Shown in pieces: positions 10,535-20,880 of a DNA stretch of 64,000 nt (position 1 is its first letter; each line of letters begins with the position of its first letter). The notes beneath the pieces are model-generated. The model was not told where the DNA came from. It was given only the letters and a program-made list of their open reading frames with translations, and searched no databases. This DNA comes from Spinacia oleracea (taxonomy: Eukaryota > Streptophyta > Magnoliopsida > Caryophyllales > Amaranthaceae), in assembly GCF_020520425.1 (NCBI RefSeq), contig NC_079492.1:145173861-145237860 (forward strand), given 5' to 3'. Made by a program: the position numbers and the translations under genes.

Positions 10535-12850
10535 TGAAATTCTTTGGAACGGTGAAAGTTTGTGATAAAATTTACGGATATTTCGTGAAATACCCTCGAG
10601 TTTTGGCGTAATTCATCAAACGCCCATTAAGTTTCGATAATACATAAAATACCCCTATTCCAAAACATAATGCACGAAATACCCCTATTTCAATACTAAA
10701 TACACCAAATGTCTTTAATGACGTCATCAACCACATAATAAACCATTTAACATCTAATTAAACCACATAATCCCTAATTAACATTCCTAATCAACCCACC
10801 CATTTAAAAACCTAGTTAACCCATTCATTAACCCAATAACCCACCCATTTCTTTTCTTCTCTCTCTCCCCTTTCTTCTTCCATTAACTGACTAGAAAGAA
10901 CCCATCAACCAGCCAACCATCACAACCATTTTTTCGACCCCTTATTTTCTCTCTCTTTGCTGAACTAATCACCACCAACCATCACCACCATCCCATTAAC
11001 CATAGCTCAGCTCCCAATGCCGCCTTCCTCCCCCTCCCCCTTCCCTCATTGTGAACCCCATTGAAAGACAAAAAAACTCAATTAAATCGACGAATCAAGG
11101 AAGAGAAATAATTCGATTTGGAGATGAGGATGCATATTGATATCAACAACAATAGGTGTGAGATTACTGTAGCACCAATTTAAGAATTCGTAGATTAGAA
11201 ATGGTGTTTTGTTTTTCAGATTTTTAATTTTAGTTTTTCTCTTCTTATTTTTCGTTCTTTGGCATACCATATTTGTTGGGTTCAATTAACGAGCAGTAGC
11301 AGTAGCAATTGAGCAGCAACAGTAGCTATTAAATGGAGAACATCAGCAACGACGAATAGGGAGATTAGAGCAACGTAACTAGAATTCGAATTTGTAGATT
11401 AACTATTAAATTTTAGGAATTAAATCACAAATTTCATATTCTTTTTCTCTTGTTCTTGAGTTTGTTCTTCAATTTTCAGAAATTGTGTTCTTCAATTTGG
11501 GAATTCAAATTCAATTTTCAAAGAAGAGAGGTAAATGTTGGGTGTTGCCATGGAAGCTCGAAGACAGAGAATATGAAAAGTGTTCATTTAATTTGTTGCC
11601 AGAAAACGTAAAAGAGGGAGAAAAAAATTGTAATCGTTTTTTCTCTCTCCTCTTGTTCTCTTCATTTTCAATCTTCTCAAACACAAAAATGGAGTTTCAG
11701 AGAAGTTGAGGGGTTGAGGAAATTGGCAGCCATGGAATAACTGGTAGAAGAAAGGGGGGAGAGAAGGAAAAAAACAGAAAAGTGGGTCAATTAGGAGTTT
11801 AGTAGATTAATTGGGGAGAATGGGTTAATGGGTGGATTAAGTTGGTTAATTAGGGTTGATGACGTCATAAGGGTACTTGGTGCATTAAGTTTTGGAATAG
11901 GGGTATTTTATGTATTATCGAAACTTGATGGGCGTTTGGTGAATTACGCCAAAACTCGAGGGTATTTCATGAAATATCCGTAAAATTTATCCCTCAAGAT
12001 ATTTTCGCCAAGGTGATCCTTTATCTCCGTATATTTTTATCTTATACTCTGATAGATTATCTACTATGATTGAAAATCAGGTTGAGAATGGTGATTGGAA
12101 GCCCATTTCGATTACTAAAAACATTAAAATTTCGATTTCTAAAATTTTTCATGTTTTTTTTATGCAGATGATGTGTTATTGTTTAGTGTTGGTTCTGTTA
12201 ATAATACGAGTAGAATTATGAACACTCTTGAGAAGTTTGGTGAATTTTCAAGACTTAAAGTTAGTATGAACAAGTCTATTAGGAAGGAAATTGCAATATC
12301 TTGTAGTTTTAAAACTTCTACGTCTTTTTGGGCAGTACTTGGGAGTTGATATAAGATCTAATAAATTAAAAATCAATAATTATTTGGATCTTCTTAATAA
12401 GACTATGGACAAGGTAAGGGGATGGCAAGCCAAAATATGGCTGGAAGGTGTACTTTAATTAAATTGATTTTGAATTTCTATCCCCTTTACGTCATGCAAA
12501 TTAATATTCTTCCTTCTACGATTACTTTTGCTTTAGAGAAATGTTGTAGAAAATTTCTATGGAATAAGGTGGATAGAAGGCGTTGCATTTCTAGAATTTC
12601 TTGAGATAAGGTAACCAAATCTGTGGAAATGGAAGGTTTGGGTATTCGTAGACTGAAAGAATGGAACATTGGCTTTATGGCTAAGATGAGATGGACTATC
12701 CTTATTAGATCGGATAAGTTGTGGGTTAGAATACTAATGAAAATTATCTAAAAAACTCTGTTTTTCTAGATTGTATCCCTAATAATAATCAATCTCCTTT
12801 ATGGAGGAGGGTATTCTTAAAGGTCGTGAGGCTCTTCATAGAAAAATCTA
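10535..12850 (+). mobile_element. degenerate LINE fragment (reverse transcriptase and downstream region), split by a MULE
   Basis: Left of the MULE, ILWNGE (RT region before the catalytic core) is readable. To the right, RQGDPLSPYIFILYSD (about 12010-12060), then YADDVLLF (about 12160-12185) as the RT catalytic box, then GRCTLIKLILNFYPLYVMQI and FLWNK (12440-12570), and GLGIRRLKEWNIGFMAKMRW (12635-12695). This is the order of plant L1-type ORF2. The frame changes several times, so the copy is dead. The 5' part and the 3' tail are not seen. 12851-13056 holds nothing recognisable. Confidence 0.8.
10575..11980. mobile_element. non-autonomous Mutator-like element (MULE), 1406 bp
   Basis: Long inverted ends: CGGATATTTCGTGAAATACC at the left and its near-exact inverse at 11961-11980, with similarity continuing inward for well over 100 bp. 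It is flanked by a perfect 9-bp direct repeat TAAAATTTA (10566-10574 and 11981-11989), the size expected of Mutator-like transposition. The interior (about 10850-11760) has a pyrimidine-rich stretch on the left and a purine-rich one on the right, with only short ORFs and no transposase. Confidence 0.9.
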
Positions 12851-13056
12851 TAGGTTCACAGTTGCAATGAAAACCCAAATCTCAATTTTGATGATATTTG
12901 GATTAATTTTATAGATTGAATTTTGGTTGATTTTTTAATTTTTGATAATTAGCTTAATTGCAATTTTCTATTAGTAGCACTCCAAAAAACTTAAAATATT
13001 TGATAGAAAAGAAATTCTCATAATTGTGATAAGGTAGAACATCGAAACTTAAGCAT

Positions 13057-14067
13057 CTATGGCAGATTGGCAGGGTATTCAAAAACTACATCCTTTCCAC
13101 AAAGCTTCCTGTAGACACCAGAGAATGTCCCCAGCTTGTATTCAGTTTCATTCTTGGCTTTGGGATCCAAGTACACCTATCCATCACAAAGAAAAGAAGA
13201 AGAGATGTGAGCCACTACACACAACGAAAAATATTGATGAACTGAGCCAATCAAATTGAAAGGATTATACTACCTTCATGATCTTAAATATTTTTAAAAT
13301 ATTAATATTTTTATAAGTTTTTATAATATGTAGTTAAAGAAATTGGTGGTCAAAGTTGTGCATTGGGAAGCGTGTCTGGTCAAAACAGGTCGAGTATTAA
13401 GGGGCGGATGGAGTATTGATAAACTTAGTCAATCAAATTGAAAGGATTACACTACCTTCATGATCTTAGAGCCATCGAGACGATATCTGCAACGTTTGCC
13501 AACGATCTCAGCAGGCTGCACAAGATCCTCAAGAATGTTCTCGTGTACTGAGGTGAGGGTACGGGATCTGGGACGCTTGGCTGCGGAACCCTTCTTTGGG
13601 GGCCTCACAATTCTTCTGGTGGCAATGAAGACAACATCCTATAGACATTGCAGGATAGTAATTACTCCGTAACAAACTTTTTAAAAATACTCTCATCATT
13701 CTATTCAGTTTATGTAAAACTAAGAGTCTAACTTTGATAAAGGAAACCGATTGAGGAAAGCGCACTACAAAACAACAAAGAACCTTGAAAATTGCAAGCA
13801 AAAAGTAAAACAACTAAGAATTACTCACATTTGCAACCATATATAACGCCACCCAGTTGTAAAAGCAACAATCTCAATGGCAATGCTAAGAATTTCCACA
13901 AACTATGAAAGTGAACTAAGAATTACGACATTTGCCACCATATATAACGCCACCATTGAGGAAAGCGCACTACAAAGCAACAAAGAACCTTGAAAATTGC
14001 AAGCTAGGATAGCGACCAACAAAGGTTGTGAATGCACAACAATCACAATGGCAAATCAACAAATGAT

Positions 14068-14098
<31 letters not shown>

Positions 14099-14992
14099 AG
14101 CCTTAGTCCCAAAATGATTTGGGGTCGGCTAACCAAATCAACAAATGATAAGTCCCAAAAAGTTCCACAAACCCTAAAAGTAAAACAACTAAGAATTATC
14201 ACATTTGCCACCATATATAACGCCACCAAGTTGTAAAAGCAACAATCTCAATGGCAATTCTAAGGAGTTCCACAAACTATGAAAGTGAACTAAGAATTAA
14301 GGCATTTGCCAATTGCCACCATATATAACACCACCATTACATAAAAAATAAAATCTAAAAAAAACAGTAAAAAATTAACTAGCACCCGAGTGCACCCGAG
14401 CCAGATGTGTTGTTCACAACACGTAATACATCATGATATTAACTAGCATAGAGATAGGGAAGGGTTGTGTTCTTCAGAGTGGGTGAAGTTATACTAATTC
14501 TAAACTTCCACAGAAACAATGATAAAACTAAGGCAAGTTGGGTTTACCTTGCCACTAAACTTCTTCTCTAGCTCCCTGACCAACCGGATGTGAATTTTGC
14601 GGAAAGCTTTTCTCAATCTGTATGGAACATGGACAACAATAGCCTTCTTGTTGTTCGAAATGTCAACTTGACTGCATAAAAGGTAAAAGACAACCTTATC
14701 AAACCTCAAGGCAAACAGAATTCGCATTGCATCAATCTAAAAAACTATGTATCACTTACGCAGCAGAGTTAATAAACAGATCCTTCAATTCATTTCCCAT
14801 ATCCTTGTTGTTGGTCTCAAGGTCAAATATTGCCTACACAAGGGGAAAAAAAGGCGCATTTATAGGTTTTCTGCAAATTAATTCTCAGTTGATGACATTA
14901 CAATTTTCAGAATTTACCTGAGCAAGATTCTCCTCAAGGTCAGTTGGGTCAACACCCCTTTCTTTTTGAATCTTCCTCGAAGCAGTAAACAT
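13057..14992 (-). CDS. RPS7: 40S ribosomal protein eS7 (RPS7)
   Basis: Five coding exons join to exactly 191 codons, the usual eS7 length: 14992-14918, 14833-14760, 14671-14548, 13638-13456 and 13176-13057. The product begins [20 protein letters not shown], continues [49 protein letters not shown] and [20 protein letters not shown], and ends [13 protein letters not shown]. It is a core protein of the cytosolic small ribosomal subunit, needed for 18S rRNA processing. A non-coding first exon ends at 15958 (donor GT 15957-15956); the second exon starts at 15002, ten bases before the ATG. Intron 3, between the third and fourth coding exons (13639-14547), is full of internal repeats, and the last intron contains a half-Stowaway and a duplicated splice-donor segment. 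No coding lesion is visible; it looks functional. Confidence 0.97.
13234..13468. repeat. roughly 53-bp direct repeat around a half-Stowaway, covering the eS7 splice donor
   Basis: 13234-13286 and 13415-13468 are near-identical (about four differences) and include the last bases of eS7 exon 13638-13456 with its donor. Between them (13287-13414) lies only the right half of a Stowaway MITE, ending GTCGAGTATTAAGGGGCGGA then TGGAGTA. Confidence 0.85.
13740..14335. repeat. imperfect repeats in eS7 intron 3
   Basis: The segment with CATTTGCCACCATATATAAC, then GCCACC, recurs near 13830, 13930, 14205 and 14310, each with neighbouring TTGTAAAAGCAACAATCTCA or CACAAACTATGAAAGTGAAC blocks. GAGGAAAGCGCACTACAAA also occurs twice (about 13753 and 13957). 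This is an old, scrambled local duplication. Confidence 0.75.
14069..14132 (+). repeat. (CAA)n tract followed by a conserved plant repeat tail
   Basis: Ten CAA triplets (14069-14098) run into CCTTAGTCCCAAAATGATTT and GGGGTCGGCTAA. I recognise this combination as a widespread dispersed plant repeat, possibly a SINE end; the family name is not certain. Confidence 0.5.
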
Positions 14993-15181
14993 CTTGACAG
15001 TGCTGATGTACACACAAAATGGACAATAATCAGATACAACAATTTAACAGCAATGCTATCTTATTCGCCAGCATTCAGCTGTTTATAACACTTGAATCCA
15101 AATGGCACCAATTCACTACTGAACTAAACCTAAAAATCCCACCAATGCTCTAACCAACCCCATTCCCCGAACTTGTGCCCA

Positions 15182-15335
15182 TTGGCGGAGCCAATATATA
15201 ACAAGCCGGATCACTTGGCCGAAAAAATTGCATAATTTTTCATTAATTCGTATTAAAAAGTACTTAATTTAGTTAATTTTCATCAATTTTTTTAAAATGT
15301 GACCCGACTTTGTACAATTTCTGATCCGCCACTGT
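15182..15335. mobile_element. small MITE in the eS7 5' intron
   Basis: TTGGCGGAGCCAA at the left and the inverted TGATCCGCCACTGTG at the right. It has the same GTGGCGGA-type ends as the larger element at 33149-33666. Confidence 0.5.
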
Positions 15336-15957
15336 GTTGTGCCCTGCCAGAATCATACAAGGCTGCTATTAATCAAATGGCTTGACATTGGTGAATCTTT
15401 TCACATTTTCATTCATATCTACAAATCCAACTATTTCTAATTTCATAAAGATAATTCTTTTAACACCCAATATATTTATCATCGAGGCGCAAACAATTGT
15501 CTTTCTATGGCTGGATGCCTGGATTTCTATTCTAACAGAGGATCAAATTGGATTTACGAATGATTCCAGAATAGGTTTCTAACTTAAAATCCTAATAGAA
15601 TGCAATATAATTAACAAAAACAAGGGCACGCAATTCTTTTCATTGGATATGAAAACAACATACGAACGACAATCTTAATGAATCTGAAATCAATCAATTG
15701 GAACCCAGACAAAATTGTTTCAGAAACATGGAAAAGGCCCAAAACTATCCGTCACTCAAAAGGTGCGAAATTTCCCACCAGTGAAACCAAATACACAAAT
15801 CAAAGACGACATTCATGAACCCTAAAACACTAAACCTCAAAATCAGTCACCAAAATCTACAAATTAACAGGTTTCAATGAAGAACAAAATGCAGAGAACA
15901 AATCTAGAAATTAAAGGAAACACAATTGAAAGGAGAGAGTCAAGTGAGATTATGTAC

Positions 15958-16090
15958 CAGAGTTCGATCGAGGAGAGGATAGAGAAAAACCCCGCGAACA
16001 AGAGATATGCTGCAACCGAGTAAACGGAGAAAGGTTGAAGGCTGAGAAGGGTTTAAGAGAGGAGGCCTGTTTTCTCTCATGGGCTTATCT
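15958..16090 (-). promoter_or_regulatory. eS7 5'UTR exon and proximal promoter
   Basis: Minus-strand transcript start region: a pyrimidine-rich leader ends in CTCGATCGAACTCTG before the donor. Reading on the plus strand, GGGTTT (about 16049-16054, the telo-box core AAACCC on the coding strand) and TGGGCT (16080-16085, a site II-type element) lie just upstream, a pair common in plant ribosomal-protein promoters. 16091-16940 beyond it holds GC-rich, MITE-like debris and no gene I can support. Confidence 0.6.
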
Positions 16091-16942
16091 GGTCAACGCC
16101 TCAACGGGCTGGAGACCCGTTTAAACCCCAATTCCAACCCGTTTCAAAAAAGTTTATCCCCAATTCTCCGCCCCCCCCCCCACCAGCCTGGGCCCTGGTT
16201 AACCATGTCTGTCTCTTCCGCACCTATATTTGTGTTAATATCCGTCTACTTTTTTTATTTAACAAACACCTAATAATATTTACAATTGAAAAATCAACTT
16301 TAAAAACATCTTACAATTAAAAATAACATATATAATAGAAAATATTCGAAACATATTAAAGAAATTGTTCAATTTTGGATCTTCTTTAAACGTTTTAACT
16401 CACGTAGGAATAGATATTTGGGTCGGGTTGCAGGTATAAAGCGGTGTGGGCAGGTCCAACACAAAATCCACACTCGCCCTATTACCCATCGTGGGTACAA
16501 TTTATAACCCATCCTCGCATCATCACCCGCCAAACCTACCCCATCCACGTCTACCTGGGGATGCGGGGCTGATCTTCCATAAAACCTATGCACGAACATT
16601 CCTAATCCAAACTGTGTGAAGTACGACATTTACTCTGTAGTACACTTAGTTGAATACTATTGAGAATAAGCTCAAATGAAGTTGCAGTATCATAGACGGA
16701 TAGACCAAATCAAGAACCATTTTCGCGTGAAGCAATGAAACAGTGTACTAGTTTGTTTAAGCGAGGCAACAAGGCTATATACACCTACATGCACTACCAT
16801 TAATTTGTTAACACATCATTAAATCCACTAAAAAATGAGAACGAAAGATAGTAAATATGTCATTCAACCAATAGAAAAACATGGTATATAAGATGCTTTG
16901 TATACTAGGTGTATATCTAGTAGGATCCCAGTACGGAAAACG

Positions 16943-17265
16943 TAATATTTGTCCAATTGTATATTCCTGAAATAGTTTGGGTTAAGTATTTTGAAAAGTG
17001 TACTACCTTCTATCTATTCTAGTTCCCTCACGAATTTCTGGAGTTGGATACTTAGAGAATATTCTAGAAACGTGGATAGAGTTTATAAATACAAGTTCAC
17101 GGGGAAGGTTTGGTGGCGTGAAGGTTTATGTGCAAGAGAGCTAACCTTGTGCTTTGCGATCACTATTAAATTATTAATTGACGTTCTAATTTTGCCTTCA
17201 TGTTTATTAGTACTACTTTGTTTTCCGAAGTTTTCCCATTTACTATTTATATAGTTAAAATTGAA
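16943..17265. repeat. duplicated segment, copy A (first part)
   Basis: TAATATTTGTCCAATTGTAT through the TATAAATACAAG box (about 17085) to TTTATATAGTTAAAATTG matches 20138-20470 in the same orientation. Copy A is then split by about 1.9 kb of other repeats and resumes at 19158-19340. It contains TTCTAGAA and TATAAATA motifs, so it resembles a promoter region. Confidence 0.8.
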
Positions 17266-17301
17266 AAATGTTTTTCACTATTCTGTTTTTCCTAAGTGTA
17301 G

Positions 17302-17327
17302 TTTTTTTTTTTTTTTTTTTTTTTTTT
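17302..17327. repeat. poly(T) tract
   Basis: 26 consecutive T, just inside the material that splits duplicated segment A. Confidence 0.9.
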
Positions 17328-17418
17328 GTCGACATAGTGTTAAAACAATATTGAGGGGGAAATATAATATTGTGTTGTATTTTGTCATTATGCGTGGCAT
17401 ACGCCTCTATTTATGATA

Positions 17419-17695
17419 ATTCTTCTGTTCATAAATATTTTCAATGTTTGATATTTTTACACTATTTAAATATTTTACTTTGACTATTGTTGGTGATTTA
17501 TATGTAAAATAAAACATAGTCATGTGAGATCTTGTTAGATTCGTCTCAATATGTATTTTCAAAATATCAATTTTTTTTTTATAATTTTTGCTTGTATAGA
17601 ATTTAAGATATTGACGATTTAAATTGTGCATTGGCATGCGTGAAAGTGACAAACGTTGCGAGTATATATAAATTAACGGAGGAAGTACAAACTAG
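17419..17695. mobile_element. Stowaway-like MITE, inverted relative to the one at 18209
   Basis: Right end TTAACGGAGGAAG then TA; left end is a degenerate CTTCTGTTCATAAAT. Internally it matches the Stowaway at 18209-19094 on the opposite strand. Confidence 0.65.
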
Positions 17696-18208
17696 ATATC
17701 ATACGCTTCGTAGGTTTCCCAAGCCATATAAACTTTTATCTTATATCATATAGCTAAGATATAATACACTTCTACCATATACGATGCCTACTAGAATAGT
17801 TTTGAAGAGGAAGAAGACTTTGGCGGTGGTTGGCCCCACCACGCTGCTGCAAATATCGGGATTTTTATGGAGAAATCAGTTTTTTCACATCATAAGAGTT
17901 TAAAGATAAGTATTCTAGATGTTAGTTGGTGATATCATTATCAATCAAAAAAATTCATCATTTCCTCTTGAGAATAATTTCCGGATGTCGTATTTGGATG
18001 ATATCTCTGTAGGGCTCGTTACAGACATGTTGTTTCATCATTGCAGCGCAGATAGCCAGATAGGAGAAGATGCACACGTTGACAGAGTTTTCTTCAACCG
18101 ATATTGAGATTGATTGTACTGAATAATCTATGAACGTATATATTTCTGCTATGTTACCATGTTAAAATAATATTGTTGAATTCTTAAGTCATATAGACTT
18201 CTATTTTA

Positions 18209-19094
18209 CTTCCTCCGTTCATTTTTACTCGCAACGTTTGTCATTTTCACGCATACCAATGCACAATTTTGATTTGATTTTTAATATTTTTTTTGACGGA
18301 ATAAGAACAATATCATTAATAATCAGTCATACGTCAGCTACAATGATAAAATAGATCTGCATACCACAGATTCAAAGAAAAAACTTAACCATTACAATCA
18401 AAACAATTAATATTCTGCATCCTAAAGCACATTTCGTACTCCACCGCTTCTAGCTTGACGCGGACAGTGATTTTCGATGATTTCACATCTTTCCAAGTAG
18501 AGCCCTTCGCAATTTGTGCACGAATTGTTCTGAACGACGAGTTGATGATAAATCTTAAACCTGTATGAATCCAAATCTCCTTCCCAATTATTGAAACCCT
18601 ACAAAAATTCTCATCCATGGATGAGAACCAATAACCTAGAAAACTCTAGGAAAAACCCAAATAAATTGGGAACAACCCAAGAATAAATTGGAACAAATCA
18701 ACGAAAAAGAAACCAAACCAAGACAAAATATGAAGAGAAAACAATGAAAAGCAAGAAGGGTCGGAAATAGTCTAATTTCCGAAGAAATTAGACTACTTCC
18801 GGCCTAAACGGGCAAGAAAACTGAAACCCTAAAAGATGAGAGAGAAGAGAGAAAAAAAAGGAGAGAGAGAGGAGCGGCCCTTAATTAAGTTGTGTATTGA
18901 TTATTAATATCTTTAAATCTCTTTAATTAAAAATTATGAAAAATTGATATTTTGAAAATACACATTGAGACGAATCTAACAAGATCCTACAACACTATAT
19001 TTTATATTACATATAAATCACTAACAATAGTCAAAGTAGAATATGTGAATATTGATAAAGGTCCAAACGCTGCGAGTAATAAAAATCGGGGGAA
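18209..19094. mobile_element. Stowaway-like MITE interrupted by a retroposon
   Basis: CTTCCTCCGTTCATTTTTAC at the left and AATCGGGGGAAG at the right, with TA on both sides (18207-18208, 19095-19096). Without the 18288-18896 insert it would be about 280 bp, like its relative at 17419. Confidence 0.75.
18288..18896 (-). mobile_element. 609-bp retroposon (non-LTR type) with A-tail and 14-bp target duplication
   Basis: On the plus strand it begins with a T-run followed by GACGGAATAAGAACAATATC, which read in reverse is an element 3' end plus poly(A). It is bounded by TTGATTTTTAATAT (18274-18287) and TTGATTATTAATAT (18897-18910), a 14-bp target duplication with one mismatch. The minus strand has a pyrimidine-rich start, AGGGTTTCAG, a strong hairpin (18769-18794) and a 77-codon ORF (18618-18385) I do not recognise. 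It could be an internally deleted LINE or a retroposed host RNA. Confidence 0.65.
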
Positions 19095-19157
19095 GTATAT
19101 CATATAGCTAAGATATAATACAACTCTACCGCATACGATATCTATCCTTAATATATA

Positions 19158-19340
19158 GTACCATTTATATAGTTAAAATTGAAAAGGTGGATTATCTAGC
19201 TTGATGGTATATGTACGAGAATATACATTTAGCTGTCAAGAAAAAAAGGTAAATAGTTTAATCAAAGGAAAATGAGAGTAAACTCATAGACAATTGTTTA
19301 TGATATCAGTAGGATCCCTGAGAAAGATAGAAATAACAAG
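19158..19340. repeat. duplicated segment, copy A (continuation)
   Basis: TTTATATAGTTAAAATTGAA repeats the end of the 16943-17265 block, and the following GAATATACATTTAGCTGT and AGTAAACTCATAG match copy B at about 20505-20580. Confidence 0.7.
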
Positions 19341-19384
19341 CACCTGCAGTGCACGGTTGAGTGTAATCCTTTGATGTAGAAGTT

Positions 19385-20090
19385 GTTAGAAATTCTCGTT
19401 AAAAGTGCAAAAGAAAAGAGTGAAAATGGGAAAAGTCTCACATTGATAACATGTCAATTTTATTCCTTGTTTATATTTTGGACATTGAGTGTATACTTGT
19501 TTAAAAAAGTATGAGAGCGGCATGGGTGGACACATAGCGCGCCGGCCGGCCGGGTCGGGCTCGGGTCGTGGGTCTTGGTTTACATGGAATGCGGTTCGCG
19601 GTAACACTCAATATATATTTCTCAAGTCCATTTTCATAAACACATACACATAAATTGCTCTAAAATTCTCTCTTCTGTTATGGCAAATATTCTAGTTTCC
19701 AATAAAGCTTGTGACACTACAAGAAATTATATCATTAATGACGGGAAATTCCGTCGCTAAAGGCCAATAATCGTTGTTTAATGACGGGATTTTTGGTCGC
19801 GAACCCGTCGTAAAAGGGGTCGTCTTTAATTGAAAATTCCGTCGTTAACTCATCGTAAAAGACATTTGCGACGGTTGTTCCCGTCTTTGTTTGGTTGTTA
19901 GCCCCGTCTCAAAAGCCTTTTGCTACGAGATTTTTGACCCGTCGTAATTAGGTTGTCGTTAAAAATACAAATTCTTGTAGTGTGAGTGCACACAATCCTT
20001 GGTGTCGTGTTAACCGTGGAAGACAACCGCAAGCGTTCTACTGCACTCGGGTAGCGCGAAATTCTTTTAACAGTGGTTCAGCCACTAATA
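19385..20090. mobile_element. LTR-type retrotransposon fossil (probable LTR plus short internal start)
   Basis: Begins TGTTAGAAATTCTCG with a nearby AAAAGTCTCACATTGATAAC block of the kind found at the start of plant Copia-type LTRs. A TTTTAACA-like end followed by a primer-site-like stretch is near 20070. No coding domains; broken and old. A small CACTA element has inserted into it. The right limit is approximate. Confidence 0.4.
19715..19982. mobile_element. miniature CACTA element, 268 bp
   Basis: Starts CACTACAAGAAAT and ends ATTCTTGTAGTG, perfect CACTA-type termini, with a 3-bp target duplication TGA (19712-19714 and 19983-19985). The interior is a patchwork of CGTCG/CGACG motifs in both orientations, typical of CACTA subterminal repeats. 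No transposase. Confidence 0.9.
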
Positions 20091-20137
20091 CTCTAATTTT
20101 TTTCAATATGTATTTCAAAATAGATTCATGTGAGATC

Positions 20138-20680
20138 TAATATTTGTCCAATTATATATTGTTGAAATAGTTTGTTTTAAGTATCTTGGAAAGTGTAGTA
20201 CCTTCCATCTATTCTACTTCCCTCACGAATGTCTGGAGTTAGATAGTTAGAGAATATTCTAGAAATGTGGTTAGAGCTTATAAATACAAGTCACAGGCTA
20301 GGGAAGGTTTTAAACATGGTGGTGTGAAGGTTTATGAGTGTTGGTGTGCAAAGAGAGCTAACCTCGTGCTTTGCGATCACTATTATGACGTTCTAATTTC
20401 TTGCGTGCGTTCATGTTTATTCTCTCGTTTACTATTTATATAGTTTTTTTTTTTTTGACATTGTATTATTTACATAGTTAAAATTGAAAAAGTTCACATT
20501 ATATGAAGAATATACATTCAGCTGTAAAAACAAAATTGTAAATAATTTAATCAGAGAAAAAACAGGAGTAGACTCATGGATCCTTGGGGAAATGAGAAAT
20601 AATATACGCGCCATTGAATGTGGCAATATTTTAATGTAGATGTTGTCAAAAATAGAAATGTAACTCCTAAAAGAATAAGG
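20138..20680. repeat. duplicated segment, copy B
   Basis: Same-orientation, uninterrupted counterpart of 16943-17265 plus 19158-19340, including the TATAAATACAAG box near 20277 and the GTGCTTTGCGATCACTATTA block. Confidence 0.8.
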
Positions 20681-20778
20681 TAGAAAACGGTTTAAGTATT
20701 CCAAAATAAATACAGAGATGAGTATCATGTGAAATCTTGTTGAATTTGTATCCTTACGCATGAAATGGGATGACATAT

Positions 20779-20880
20779 CAGAGTTCGATCGACGAGTGTA
20801 AGGAGAAAAACCCTAACAAGGAAGAGAGGAAGTTGTTGCAACGGGTTGAAGGATGAAATGTATGGTTTAAAAGAGGAAGC
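20779..20880 (-). pseudogene. duplicated fragment of the eS7 5'UTR exon
   Basis: CAGAGTTCGATCGA, then GAGAAAAACCC, TGTTGCAAC, GGGTTGAAGG and GGTTTAAAAGAGGA follow the order of 15959-16065 (the eS7 first exon), with scattered differences. No eS7 coding sequence accompanies it. 20881-21740 holds AT-rich sequence with nothing I can name. Confidence 0.7.
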
